A DNA stretch of 64,000 nucleotides, taken from the NCBI GenBank assembly GCA_033782935.1, contig JAWQEG010001420.1, positions 434,001 to 498,000 on the forward strand, given 5' to 3'. Positions 14,200 through 27,400 of the stretch are shown here, one piece after another. This DNA comes from Petrolisthes cinctipes (taxonomy: Eukaryota > Arthropoda > Malacostraca > Decapoda > Porcellanidae). Position numbers and translations under genes: made by a program. The notes below the pieces were generated by a model that saw nothing but the letters and a program-made list of their open reading frames with translations, was not told the origin of the DNA and made no database searches. How positions within the stretch are numbered: the stretch's first letter is position 1; every line of letters starts with the position of its first letter.

Positions 14200-14232
14200 T
14201 TCAGGATCAAAACACCCGAAAATTCGGTATTT
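14167..14232. repeat. 66-bp palindrome: 33-bp inverted satellite scar
   Basis: Arms 14167-14199 and 14200-14232 are reverse complements at about 31 of 33 positions and meet at CCTGAATTCAGG, a perfect 12-bp palindrome. The left arm is ordinary forward satellite (ACCGAATTTTCGGGTGTTTT). The right arm is the same monomer segment inverted. After GGTATTTGT the array returns to forward orientation at ATCGCTTCTGGG. The first 33 inverted bases therefore match the large inversion point at 18,712/18,713, but the inversion does not continue here. Confidence 0.9.
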
Positions 14233-14233
14233 G

Positions 14234-17200
14234 TATCGCTTCTGGGACCCACAAATATCGAAATTTCGAGTTTTTGGAGCCTGAATTTGAGATATAAACG
14301 GGTACAGAAGATGCATGCACATATCGACATTTGGACAGCTAAAACATCGATTTTTAGTATGTTTTGGGCCTATATTTTGAAAATTTTCTAGCACTGAGTA
14401 GGCATGTACATATCGCTTCCGTGACCCCAAAATATCTAATTTTCGGGTGTTTTGAGCCTGAATTTGAGATATAAACGGGTACGGAAGATGCATTCACATA
14501 TTGACTTTGGGCACCTAAAATATCGATTTTCAGCATGTTTTGAGCCTTTATTTTGAAAACATTCTAGCACTGAGTAGGCATGTACAGATCACTTCTGGGA
14601 CCCAAAAATATCGAATTTTCGTGTGTTTTGAGGTTTAATTTGGGATATAAACGGGTGCAGAAGATGCATACACATATTGACTTTGGGCACCTAAAATATC
14701 GATTTTCAGCATGTTTTGGGCCTGTATCTGAGTAGGCATGTACAGATCGCTTCTGGGACACCAAAATATCGAATTTTCGGATTTTTGTAGCCTGAATTTG
14801 AGATATAAACGGGTTCAGAAGATGCATGCACATATCGACTTTTGGGCACCTAAAATATCGATTTTGATCATATTTTGGGTCTGTATCTTAAAAACCTTCT
14901 AACTAGGAGTAGGCATGTACAGATCGGTTCTAGGACCCAAAAATACCGAATTTTCGGGTGTTTTGAGCCTCAATTTGAGATATAAACGGGTACAGAAGAT
15001 GCATGCACATCTCGACTTTGGACACTTAAAATATCGATTTTTAGCATATTTTGAGCCTATATTTTGAAAACATTCTATCACTGAGTAGGCATGTACATAC
15101 CGCTTCTGGGACCCAAAAATATCGAATTTTCGACGTTCAATTTGGGATATTAACGGGTGCATAAGATGCATACACATATTGACTTTGGGCACCTCAAATA
15201 TCGATTTTCAGCATGTTTTGGGCCTGTATCTGAGTAGGCATGTACAGATCGCTTCTAGGACTCAAAAATAGCGAATTTTCGGGTGTTTTTAGCCTGAATT
15301 TGAGAAATAAACGGGTACAGAAGATGCATGCACATATTGACTTTGGGCAAATATAATATCGATTTTCAGCATGTTTTGAGCCTTTATTTTGAAAACATTC
15401 TAGCACTGAGTAGGCATGTACAGATCGCTTCTGGGACCCATAAATATCGAATTTTCGTTTGTTTTGAGGTTTAATTTGGGATATATACGGGTGCAGAAGA
15501 TACATACACATATTGACTTTGGGCACCTAAAATATCGATTTTCAGCATGTTTTGGGCCTGTATCTGAGTAGGCATGTACAGATCGCTTCTGGGACCCCAA
15601 AATATCGAATTTTCGGGTGTTTGGAGCCTGAATTTGAGATATAAACGAGTACAGAAGATGCATGCACACATCGACTTTTGGGCACGAAAAATATCGATTT
15701 TCTGTATGTTTTGTGCCTGTATTTTGAAAATACTCTAACACGGGTAAGGCATGTACAGATTGCTTCTGGGACCCCAAAATATCGAATTTTCGGGTGTTTT
15801 GAGCCCGAATTTGATATTTAAACGGGTACAGAAGAGGCATGCACATATCGACTTTTGGACATCTAAAACATCGATTTTTATTATGTTTAGGGCCTATATT
15901 TTGAAAATTTTCTAGCACTGAGTAGGCATGTACAGATCGCTTCCGTGACCCCAAAATATCTAATTTTCGGGTGTTTTGAGCCTGAATTTGAGAAATAAAC
16001 GGGTACAGAAGATGCATGCACATATTGACTTCGGGAATCTAAAATATCGATTTTCAGCATGTTTTGAGTCTTTATTTTGAAAACATTCTAGCACTGAATA
16101 GGCATGTACAGATCGCTTCTGGGACCCAAAAATATCGAATTTTCGTGTGTTTTGAGGTTTAATTTGGGATATATACGGGCGCAGAAGATGCATACACATA
16201 TTGACTTTGGGCACCTAAAATATCGATTTTCAGCATGTTTTGGGACTGTATCTGAGTAGGCATGTACGGATCGCTTCTGGGATCCCAAAATATCAAATTT
16301 TCGGGTTTTTGGAGCCTGAATTTGAGATATAAACATGTACAGAAGATACATGCACATATTGACTTTGGGCACCTAAAATATCGATTTTCAGCATGTTATG
16401 GGCCTCTATATTGAAAATACTCTAACACAAAGTAGGCATGTACGGATCGCTTTTGGAACCCCAAAATACCGAATTTTTGGGTGTTATGAGCCTGAATTTG
16501 AGATATAAACGGGTACAGAAAATGCATGCACATCTCGACTTTGGACACTTAAAATATCGATTATTAGCATGTTTTGAGCCTATATTTTGAAAACATTCTA
16601 ACACTGAGTAGGCATGTACAGATCGCTTCTGGGACCACAAAATATCGAATTTTCGGGTGTTTTGGGCCTGAATCTGAGATATCGACTTTGGGCACCTATA
16701 ATATCGATTTTTAGCATGTTTTGGGCCTATATTTTGAAAATATTCTAGCACTGAGTAGGCATGTACAGATCGCTTCTGGGACCCCAAAATATCGAATTTT
16801 CGGGTATTTTGATCCTGAATTTGAGATATAAACGTGTACAGAAGATGCATGCACATATTGACTTTTGGACAGCTAAAATATCGATTTTTAGTGTGTTTTG
16901 GGCCTATATCTTGAAAATTTTCTAGCACTGAGTAGGCATGTAGAGATCGCTTCCGTGACCCCAAAATATCTAATTTTCGGGTGTTTTGAGCCTGAATTTG
17001 AGATATAAACGGGTACAGAAGATGCATGCACATATTGACTTTGGGCACCTAAAATGTCGATTTTCAGCATGTTTTGAGCCTATATTTTGAAAACATTCTA
17101 GCACTGAGTAGGCATGTACTGATCGCTTCTGGGACCCGAAAATATCGAATTTTCGGGTGTTTTGAGGTATAATTTGGGATATAAACGGGTGCAGAAAATG

Positions 17201-18712
17201 CATACACATATTGACTTTGGGCACCTTAAATATCGATTTTCAACATGTTTTGGGCCTGGATTTTGAAAGTACTCTAACACAGAGTAGGCATGTACAGATC
17301 GCTTCTGGGACCCAAAAACATCGAATTTTCGGGTGTTTTGGGCCTGAATTTGAGATATAAACAGGTACTGAACATGCATGCACATATCGACTTTTAGGCA
17401 CCTAAAATATCGATTTTGAGCATGTTTTGGGTCTGTATCTTGAAAACATTCTAACTAGGAGTATGCATGTACAGAATGTTTCTAGGACCCAAAAATACCG
17501 AATTTTCGGTTGTTTTGAGCCTGAATTTGAGATATAAACGGGTACAGAAGATGCATGCACATATCGAGTTTGGACACTTAAAATATCGATTTTTAGCATG
17601 TTTTGAGCCTTTATTTTGAAAACATTCTAGCACTGAGTAGGCATGTACAGATCGATTCTGGGACCAAAAAATATCGAATTTTCGGGTGTTTTGAGGTTGA
17701 ATTTGAGATATAAACGAGTGCAGAAAATGCATACCCATATTGACTTTGAGCACCTGAAATATCGATTTTCAGCATGTTTTGGGCCTGTATCTGAGTAGGC
17801 ATATACAGATCGCTTCTGGGACCCCAAAATATTTAATTTTAGGGTGTTTGGAGCCTGAATTTCAGATATAAACGGGTAAAGAAGATGCATGAACATATCG
17901 ACTTTTGGGTACCTAAAAAAACTATTTTCAGTATGTTTTGGGCATGTATTTTGATAATACTCTAACACGGAGTAGGCATGTACAGTTCGCTTCTGGAACC
18001 CCAAAATATCTAATTTTCGGGTGTTTTGGGCCTGAATTTGAGATATCGACTTTGGGCACCTAAAATATCGATTTTGAGCATGTTTTGGGTCTGTATCTTG
18101 AAAACATTCTAACTAGGAGTAGGCATGTACAGAATGTTTCTAGGACTCAAAAAAACCGAATTTTCGGGTGTTTTGAGCCTGAATTTGAGATATAAACGGG
18201 TACATAAGATGCATGCACATATCGACTTTGGATACTTAAAATATCGATTTTTAGCATGTTTTGAGCCTATATTTTGAAAACATTCTAGCACTGAGTAGGC
18301 ATGTACAGATCGCTTCTGGGACCCAAAAATATCGAATTTTCGAATGATTTGAGGTTGAATTTGGGATATAAACGGGTGCAGTAGATGCATACACATATTG
18401 ACTTTGGTCACCTAAAATATCGATTTTCAATATGTTTTGAGCCTGTATTTTGAAAATACTCTAAAACGGAGTAGGCAATTACAGATCGCTTCTGGGACCC
18501 CGAAATATTGAATTTTCGGGTGTTTGGAACCTGAATTTGAGATATAAACGGGTACAGAAGATACATCCACATATCGACTTTTGGGCACCTAAAAGATCGA
18601 TTTTCAGTATGTTTTGGGTCTGTATATTGAAAAAACTCTAACTAGGAGTAGACATGTACAGATCGCTTCTAGGACCCAAAAATACCGAATTTTCGGGTGT
18701 TTTGGGCCTGAA
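14234..18712 (+). repeat. About 4.4-kb satellite module, copy 2, ending at the inversion point
   Basis: This copy parallels 9,870-14,199, first at an offset of 4,366 bp, then 4,012, then 4,513 bp near its end. It finishes with the same flank as copy 1 (a monomer with TATATTGAAAAAACTC, then AACTAGGAGTAGACATG, then ACCGAATTTTCGGGTG) and runs into the array inversion. The changing offset shows monomer gains and losses after duplication. Confidence 0.75.
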
Positions 18713-18745
18713 TTCTGGATCAAAACACCCGAAAATTCGGTATTT
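18680..18745. repeat. Inversion junction of the satellite array (fold-back core)
   Basis: The centre is 18,712/18,713, within CCTGAATTCTGG. Arms 18,680-18,712 and 18,713-18,745 are almost perfect reverse complements. The pairing extends well beyond this core, because both sides carry the same monomer subtype (AACTAGGAG on the left, CTCCTAGTT on the right, with GGTCCTAGAAGCGATC matching GATCGCTTCTAGGACC). To the left every monomer is forward and to the right every monomer is reversed. Such a symmetrical head-to-head junction could form a large hairpin. Confidence 0.95.
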
Positions 18746-20585
18746 GTGGGTCCTAGAAGCGATCTGTACATGCCTACTCCTAGTTAGAATGTTTTCAAGA
18801 TACAGACCCAAAACATGCTCAAAATCGATATTTTAGGTGCCCAAAAGTTGATATGTGCATGCATCATCAGTACCCGTTTATATCTCAAATTCAGGCTCAA
18901 AACACCCGAAAATTCGATATTTTGGGGTCCCAGAAGCGATCAGTACATGCCTACTCCGTGTTAGAGTGTTTTCAAAATACAGGCCTAAAACATACTAAAA
19001 ATCAATCTTTTAGGTGCCCAAAAGCCGATACGTGCATGCATCTTCTGTACCTGTTTATATCTCAAATTCAGGCTCCAAACACCAGAAAATTCGATATTTT
19101 AGCGTCCCAGAAGCGATCTGTACATGCCTACTCAGATACAGGCCCAAAACATGCTGAAAATCAATATTTTAGATACCCAAAGTCAATATGTGCAGGCATC
19201 TGCTGTACCCGTTTATATCTCAAATTCAGGGTCGAAACACCCGAAAATTCGATATTTTGGGGTCCAAGAAGCGATCTGTACATTCCTTCTCAGATACAGG
19301 CCCAAAACATGCTGAAAATCGATATTTTAGGTGCCCAAATTCAATTTTTGCATGCATTTTCTGTACCCGTTTATATCTCAAATTCAGTCTCAAAACACCC
19401 GAAAATTCGATATTTTGAGATCCCAGAATCGATCTGTGCATGCCTACTCCTAGTTAGAATGTTTTCAAAATACAGGCCTAAAACATGCTCAAAATCAATA
19501 ATTTAGGTGCCCAAAAGTCGATATGTGCATTCATCTTCTGTACCCGTTTATATCTCAAATTTTGGCTAAAAAACCCCGAAAATTCGATATTTTGGGGTCC
19601 CAAAAGCGATCTGTACATGCTTACTCCGTGTTAGTGTGTTATAAAATACAGGCCCAAAACCTGCTGAAAATCGATATTTTAGGTGCCAAAAGTCAATATG
19701 GGTATGCATCTTCTGCATCCGTTTATATCCCAAATTCAACCTCAAAACACCCGAAAATTCGATATTTTGGGGTCCCAGAAGCAATCTGTACATGCCTACT
19801 CCGTGCTAGAGTTTTTTCAAAATGCAGACCCAAAACATACTGAAAATCGATCTTTTAGGTGCCCAAAAGTCGATATGTGCATGCATCTTCTGTACCCGTT
19901 TATACCTCAAATTCAGGCTCCAAACACCCAAAAAATCGATATTTTTGGGTCACAAAAGCGATCTGTACATGTCTACTCTTAGTTAGAATGTTTTCAAGAT
20001 ACAGACCTAAAACATGCTAAAAATCGATATGTTATGTGCTCAAAAGTCGATATGTGCATTCATCTTCAGTACCCGTTTATATCTCAAATTCAGGCTCCAA
20101 ACACCCGAAAATTCGATATTTTTGGGTCCCATAAGCGATCTGTACATGCCTACTCAGTTCTAGAATATTTTCAAAATAAAGGCTAAAAACATGCTAAAAA
20201 TCGATATTTTAAGTGTCCAAAGTCAATATGTGCATGCATCTCCTGTACCCGTTTATATAATCAAATTCAGGTTCCAAACACCCGAAAATTCGATATTTTG
20301 ATATCCCAGAAGCTATCTGTACATGCTTACTCGGTGCTAGAATATTTTCAAAATATAGGCCCAAAACATGCTAAAAATCGATATTTTAGGTGCCCAAAGT
20401 CAAAATGTGTATCAATCTTCTGCACCCGTTTATATCCCAAATTCAACCTCAAAACACTTGAATATTCGATATTTTTGGGTCCCAGAAACGATCTTAACAT
20501 GCCTAATCAGTGCTAGAATATTTTAAAAATATAGGCCCATAACATGCTAAAAATCGATATTTTAGGTGCCCAAAGTCGATATCTC

Positions 20586-23500
20586 AAATTCACGCCCAAA
20601 ACACACGAAATTTCGATATTTTGGGGTCCCAAAAGCGATCTGTACATGCCTACTCCGTGTTAGAGTATTTTCAAATTATAGGCCCAAAACATAATGAAAA
20701 TCGATCTTTTAGGTGCCCAAAAGTCGATATGTGCATGTATCTTCTGTACCCGTTTTTATCTCAAATTCAGTCTCCAAACACCCAAAAATTCGATATTTTG
20801 GGGTCCCAGAAGCGATCTGTACATGCCTACTCAGATACAGGCCCAAAACATGCTGAAAATCGATATTTTAGGTGCCCAAAGTCAATATGTGTATGCATCT
20901 TCTGCACCCGTTTATATCTCAAATGCAGGCTCCAAACACCAGAAAACTCAATATTTTGGGGTCCCAGAAGCGATCTGTACATGCCTACTCAGATACAGGC
21001 CCAAAACATGCTGAAAATCGATATTTTAGGTGCCCAAAGTCAATATGTGCATGTATCTTCTGTACCCGTTAATATCTCAAATTCAGGCTCAAAACACACG
21101 AGAATTCAATATTTTGGGGTCTCACAAGCGATCTGTACATGCCTAATCCGTGTTAGAGTATTTTCAAAAAACAGGCCCAAAACATGCAAAAAAATCGATA
21201 TTTTAGGGGCCCAAAGTCAATATGTGCATGTATCTTCAGTACCCGTTTATATCTCAAATTCAGGCCCAAAACACCCGAAAATTCGATATTTTGGGGTCTC
21301 ACAAACGATCTGTACATGCCGTGTTGAGTATTTTCAAAATACAGGCCCAAAACATACTGAAAATCGATCTTTTAAGTGCCCAAAATTCGATATGTGCATG
21401 CATCTTCTGAACCCGTTTATATCTCAAATGCAGGCTCCAAACACCCGAAAACTCGATATTTTGGGGTCCCAGAAGCGATCTGTACATGCCTACTCAGATA
21501 CAGGCCCAAAAAATACTGAAAATCGATATTTCAGGTGCCCAAAGTCAATATGTGCATGTATTTTCTGTACCCGTTTATATCTCAAATTCATGCTCAAAAC
21601 ACCCGAGAATTCGATATTTTGGGGTCCCAGAAGCGATCTGTACATGTCTACTCAGTGATAGAATATTTTCAAAATATAGGCCCAAAACATGCTAAAAATC
21701 GATATTTTAGGTGCCCAAAGTCGATATCTCAAATTTAGGCCCTAAACACTCGAAAATTCGATATTTTGGTGTCCCAGAAGCAATCTGTACATGCTTACTC
21801 CGTGTTAGAGTATTTTCAAAATACAGGCCCAAAACATACTGAAAATCGATCTTGTAGGTGCCTTAAGTCAATATGTGTTTGCATCTTCTGCACCCGTTTA
21901 TATCCCAAATTCAACCTCAAAACACCCGAAAATTCGATATTTTGGGTTCCCAGAAGCGATCTGTATATGCCTACTCCTAGTTAGAATGTTTTCAAGATAC
22001 AGACCTAAAACATGCTCAAAATCGATATTTTAGGTGCCCAAAAGTCGATATGTGCATTCATCTTCTGTACCCGTTTATATCTCAAATTTTGGCTAAAAAA
22101 CCCCGAAAATTCGATATTTTGGGGTCCCAAAAGCGATCTGTACATGCTTACTCCGTGTTAGAGTGTTTCCAAAATACAGGCCCAAAACCTGCTAAAAATC
22201 GATATTTTAGGTGTCCAAAGTCAATATGTGCATGCATCTCCTGTACCCGTTTATATAATCAAATTCAGGCTCCAAACACCCGAAAATTCGATATTTTGGG
22301 GTCCCTGAAGCTATCTGTACATGCTTACTCGGTGCTAGAATATTTTCAAAATATAGGCCCAAAACATCCTAAAAATCGATATTTTCGGTGCCCAAAGTCG
22401 ATATCTCAAATTCAGGCTCCTAACACCCGAAAATTCGATATTTTGGGGTCCCAGAAGCGATCTGTACATGCCTACTCAGTGCTAGAATGTTTTCAAAATA
22501 TAGGCTCAAAACATGCTAAAAATCGATATTTTAAGTGTCCAAAGTCGATACGTTCATCCATCTTCTGTACCCGTTTATATCTCAAATTCAGGCTCAAAAC
22601 ACTCGAAAATTCGATATTTTGGGGTCCCAGAAGCGATCTGTAAAAGCTTACTCCGTTTTAGAGTATTTTCAAAATACAGGCATAAAACATACTGAAAATT
22701 GATCTTTTAGGTGCCCAAAAGTCGATATGTGCATGCATCTTCTGTACCGTTTATATCTCAAATTCAGGCTCCAAACACACGAAAATTCGATATTTTGGGG
22801 TCCCAGAAGCGATCTCTACATGCCTACTCAGATACAGGCCCAAACATGCTGAAAATCGATATTTTAGGTGCCCAAATTCTGTACATGCCTACTCAGTGCT
22901 AGAATGTTTTCAAAATATAGATTTAAAACATGCTAAAAATCGATATTTTAAGTGTTCAAAGTCGATATGTGCATGCACCTTCTGTACCCGTTTATATCTT
23001 AAATTCAGGCTCAAAACACCCGAAAATTCGGTATTTTTGGGTCCTAGAAGCGATCTGTACATGCCTACTCCTAGTTAGAATGTTTTCAAGATACAGACCT
23101 AAAACATGCTCAAAATCGATATTTTAGGTGCCCAAAAGTCGATATGTGCATGCATCTTCTGTACCCGTATATATCTTAAACTCAGGCTCAAAAAACCCGA
23201 AATTTCGATATTTTGGGGTCCCAGAAGCGATCTGTACATGCTTACTCCGTGTTTGAGTGTTTTCAAAATACAGGCCCAAAACATGCTGAAAATCGATATT
23301 TTAGGTGTCCAAAGTCAGTATGTGCATGCATTTACTGTACCCGTTTATATCTCAAATTCAGGCTCGAAATTCCCGAAAATTCGATATTTTGGGGTCCCAG
23401 AAGCGATCTGTACATGCCTACTCAGTGCTAGAACATTTTCAAAATATAGGCCCAAAACATGCTAAAAATCGATATTTTAGGTGCCCAAAGTCGATATCTC

Positions 23501-24480
23501 AAAATCAGGCTCCAAACACCCGAAAATTCGATATTTTGGGGTCCCAGAAGCGATCTGTACATGCCTACTCAGTGCTCGAATATTTTCAAAATATAGACTC
23601 AAAACATGCTAAAAACCGATATTTTAAGTGTCCAAAGTCGAAATGTGCATGCATCTTCTGTACCCGTTTATATCTCAAGTTCAGGCTCCAAACACCCAAA
23701 AATTCGATATTTTGGTGACCCAGAATCGATCTGTACATGCCTACTCAGATACAGGCCCAAAACATGCTGAAAATCAATATTTTAGGTGCCTAAAGTCAAT
23801 ATGTGTATTCATCTTCTGCACCCGTTTATATCCCAAATTCAACTTCAAAACACCCGAAAATTCGATATTTTTGGGTCTCAGAAGCGATTTGTACATGACT
23901 ACTCAGTGCTAGAATGTTTTCAAAATATAGGCTCAAAACATGCTAAAAATCGATATTTTAAGTGTCCAAAGTCGATATGTTCATGCATCTTCTGTACCCG
24001 TTTATATCTCAAATTCAGTCTCAAAAAACCCGAAAATTCGATATTTTGGGGTCCCAGAAGCGATCTGTACATGCTTACTCCGTGTTTGAGTGTTTTCAAA
24101 ATACAGGCCCAAAACATGCTGAAAATCGATATTTTAGGTGTCCAAAGTCAGAATGTGCATGCATTTTCTGTACCCGTTTATATCTCAAATTCAGGCTCCA
24201 AACACCCGAAAATTCGATATTTTTGGGTCCCAGAAGCGATCTGTACATGCCTACTCAGTGCTAGAACATTTTCAAAATATAGGCCCAAAACATGCTAAAA
24301 ATCGATATTTTAGGTGCCCAAAGTCGATATCTCAAATTCAGCCTCCAAACACCCGAAAATTCGATATTTTGGGGTACCAGAAGCGATCTGTACATGCCTA
24401 CTCAGTGCTCGAATATTTTCAAAATATAGGCCCAAAACATGCTAAAAATCGATATTTTAGGTGCCCAAAGTCGATATCTC
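20586..24480 (-). repeat. 3.9-kb higher-order repeat, copy 1
   Basis: Sequence from about 20,586 recurs at an offset of 3,895-3,896 bp with very few differences to about 22,876. There copy 1 lacks about 93 bp that is present in copy 2, and the offset becomes 3,989 and then 3,760 around 23.4-23.9 kb. Landmarks shared by both copies are the ATTATAGGCCC monomer, the CAGGCTCCAAACACCAG monomers, and the rare GCCGTGTT truncation near 21,318 and 25,215. Confidence 0.85.
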
Positions 24481-27400
24481 AAATTCACGCCCAAAACACA
24501 CGAAATTTCGATATTTTGGGGTCCCAAAAGCGATCTGTACATGCCTACTCCGTGTTAGAGTATTTTCAAATTATAGGCCCAAAACATAATGAAAATCGAT
24601 CTTTTAGGTGCCCAAAAGTCGATATGTGCATGTATCTTCTGTACCCATTTTTATCTCAAATTCAGGCTCCAAACACCCAAAAATTCGATATTTTGGGGTC
24701 CCAGAAGCGATCTGTACATGCCTACTCAGATACAGGCCCAAAACATGATGAAAATCGATATTTTAGGTGCCCAAAGTCAATATGTGTATGCATCTTCTGC
24801 ACCCGTTTATATCTCAAATGCAGGCTCCAAACACCAGAAAACTCAATATTTTGGGGTCCCAGAAGCGATCTGTACATGCCTACTCAGATACAGGCCCAAA
24901 ACATGCTGAAAATCGATATTTTAGGTGCCCAAAGTCAATATGTGCATGTATCTTCTGTACACGTTTATCTCTCAAATTCAGGCTCAAAACACACGAGAAT
25001 TCAATATTTTGGGGTCTCAGAAGCGATCTGTACATGCCTAATCCGTGTTAGAGTATTTTCAAAAAACAGGCCCAAAACATGCTAAAAAATCGATATTTTA
25101 GGGGCCCAAAGTCAATATGTGCATGTATCTTCGGTACCCGTTTATATCTCAAATTCAGGCCCAAAACACCCGAAAATTCGATATTTTGGGGTCTCACAAA
25201 CGATCTGTACATGCCGTGTTAGAGTATTTTCAAAATACAGGCCCAAAACATACTGAAAATCGATCTTTTAAGTGCCCAAAAGTCGATATGTGCATGCATC
25301 TTCTGAACCCGTTTATATCTCAAATGCAGGCTCCAAACCCCCGAAAACTCGATATTTTGGGGTCCCAGAAGCGATCTGTACATGCCTACTCAGATACAGG
25401 CCCAAAAAATACTGAAAATCGATATTTCAGGTGCCCAAAGTCAATATGTGCATGTATTTTCTGTACCCGTTTATATCTCAAATTCATGCTCAAAACACCC
25501 GAGAATTCGATATTTTGGGGTCCCAGAAGCGATCTGTACATGTCTACTCAGTGATAGAATATTTTCAAAATATAGGCCCAAAACATGCTAAAAATCGATA
25601 TTTTAGGTGCCCAAAGTCGATATCTCAAAATTAGGCCCTAAACACTCGAAAATTCGATATTTTGGTGTCCCAGAAGCAATCTGTACATGCTTACTCCGTG
25701 TTAGAGTATTTTCAAAATACAGGCCCAAAACATACTGAAAATCGATCTTGTAGGTGCCTAAAGTCAATATGTGTTTGCATCTTCTGCACCCGTTTATATC
25801 CCAAATTCAACCTCAAAACACCCGAAAATTCGATATTTTGGGTTCCCAGAAGCGATCTGTATATGTCTACTCCTAGTTAGAATGTTTCCAAGATACAGAC
25901 CTAAAACATGCTCAAAATCGATATTTTAGGTGCCCAAAAGTCGATATGTGCATTCATCTTCTGTACCCGTTTATATCTCAAATTTTGGCTAAAAAACCCC
26001 GAAAATTCGATATTTTGGGGTCCCAAAAGCGATCTGTACATGCTTACTCCGTGTTAGAGTGTTTTCAAAATACAGGCCCAAAACCTGCTGAAAATCGATA
26101 TTTTAGGTGTCCAAAGTCAATATGTGCATGCATCTCCTGTACCCGTTTATATAATCAAATTCAGGCTCCAAACACCCGAAAATTCGATATTTTGGGGTCC
26201 CTGAAGCTATCTGTACATGCTTACTCGGTGCTAGAATATTTTCAAAATATAGGCCCAAAACATCCTAAAAATCGATATTTTCGGTGCCCAAAGTCGATAT
26301 CTCAAATTCAGGCTCCTAACACCCGAAAATTCGATATTTTGGGGTCCCAGAAGCGATCTGTACATGCCTACTCAGTGCTAGAATGTTTTCAAAATATAGG
26401 CTCAAAACATGCTAAAAATCGATATTTTAAGTGTCCAAAGTCGATACGTTCATCCATCTTCTGTACCCGTTTATATCTCAAATTCAGGCTCAAAACACTC
26501 GAAAATTCGATATTTTGGGGTCCCAGAAGCGATCTGTAAAAGCTTACTCCGTTTTAGAGTATTTTCAAAATACAGGCATAAAACATACTGAAAATCGATC
26601 TTTTAGGTGCCCAAAAGTCGATATGTGCATGCATCTTCTGTACCGTTTATATCTCAAATTCAGGCTCCAAACACACGAAAATTCGATATTTTGGGGTCCC
26701 AGAAGCGATCTCTACATGCCTAGTCAGATACAGGCCCAAACATGCTGAAAATCGATATTTTAGGTGCCCAAATTCAATATGAGTATACATCTTGTGCACC
26801 CGTTTATATTTCAAATTCAACCTCAAAACACCCGAAAATTCGATATTTTGGGTTCCCAGAATCGATCTGTACATGCCTACTCAGTGCTAGAATGTTTTCA
26901 AAATATAGATTTAAAACATGCTAAAAATCGATATTTTAAGTGTTCAAAGTCGATATGTGCATGCACCTTCTGTACCCGTTTATATCTTAAATTCAGGCTC
27001 AAAAAACCCGAAATTTCGATATTTTGGGGTCCCAGAAGCGATCTGTACATGCTTACTCCGTGTTTGAGTGTTTTCAAAATACAGGCCCAAAACATGCTGA
27101 AAATCGATATCTCAAATTCAGGCTCGAAACACCCGAAAATTCGATATTTTGGGGTCCCAGAAGCGATCTGTACATGCCTACTCAGTGCTAGAACATTTTC
27201 AAAATATAGGCCCAAAACATGCTAAAAATCGATATTTTAGGTGCCCAAAGTCGATATCTAAAAATCAGGCTCCAAACACCCGAAAATTCGATATTTTGGG
27301 GTCCCAGAAGCGATCTGTACATGCCTACTCAGTGCTCGAATATTTTCAAAATATAGACTCAAAACATGCTAAAAATCGATATTTTAAGTGTCCAAAGTCG

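Larger units (their letters stand above)
1..18712 (+). repeat. Satellite array, left block (176-bp monomer, forward orientation)
   Basis: The block is an uninterrupted head-to-tail array. I define each monomer as starting at TTGACTTTGGGCACC or TCGACTTTTGGGCACC. In the first 4.4 kb, monomer starts lie at 1, 159, 334, 511, 678, 854, 1012, 1172, 1349, 1525, 1700, 1877, 2044, 2202, 2378, 2553, 2695, 2872, 3020, 3196, 3372, 3548, 3724, 3883, 4059 and 4236. The usual length is 175-177 bp, with recurrent shorter forms. Subtypes are recognisable by the middle of the unit (ACACGGAG, GCACTGAG or AACTAGGAG before TAGGCATGTACAG) and by the second half (GAGCCTGAATTTGAGATA or GAGGTTTAATTTGGGATA). The array is AT-rich. 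Nearly all open frames here are antisense by-products of the repeat. Satellite identity is seen directly; a heterochromatic location is inferred. Confidence 0.97.

Noticed and set aside
30..18411. Many 60-210-codon minus-strand frames in the left block
   Set aside because: They are the same satellite translations repeated from monomer to monomer, with overlapping frames on one strand. The array itself explains all of them.
20621..21658. 345-codon plus-strand reading frame (and 315- and 284-codon frames at 24,138-25,085 and 61,841-62,695) as protein-coding genes
   Set aside because: They are translations of successive satellite monomers in rotating frames. Single-base length differences between common monomers (176 against 177 bp) break any constant frame, the equivalent frames in neighbouring HOR copies are interrupted, and no domain is recognisable.
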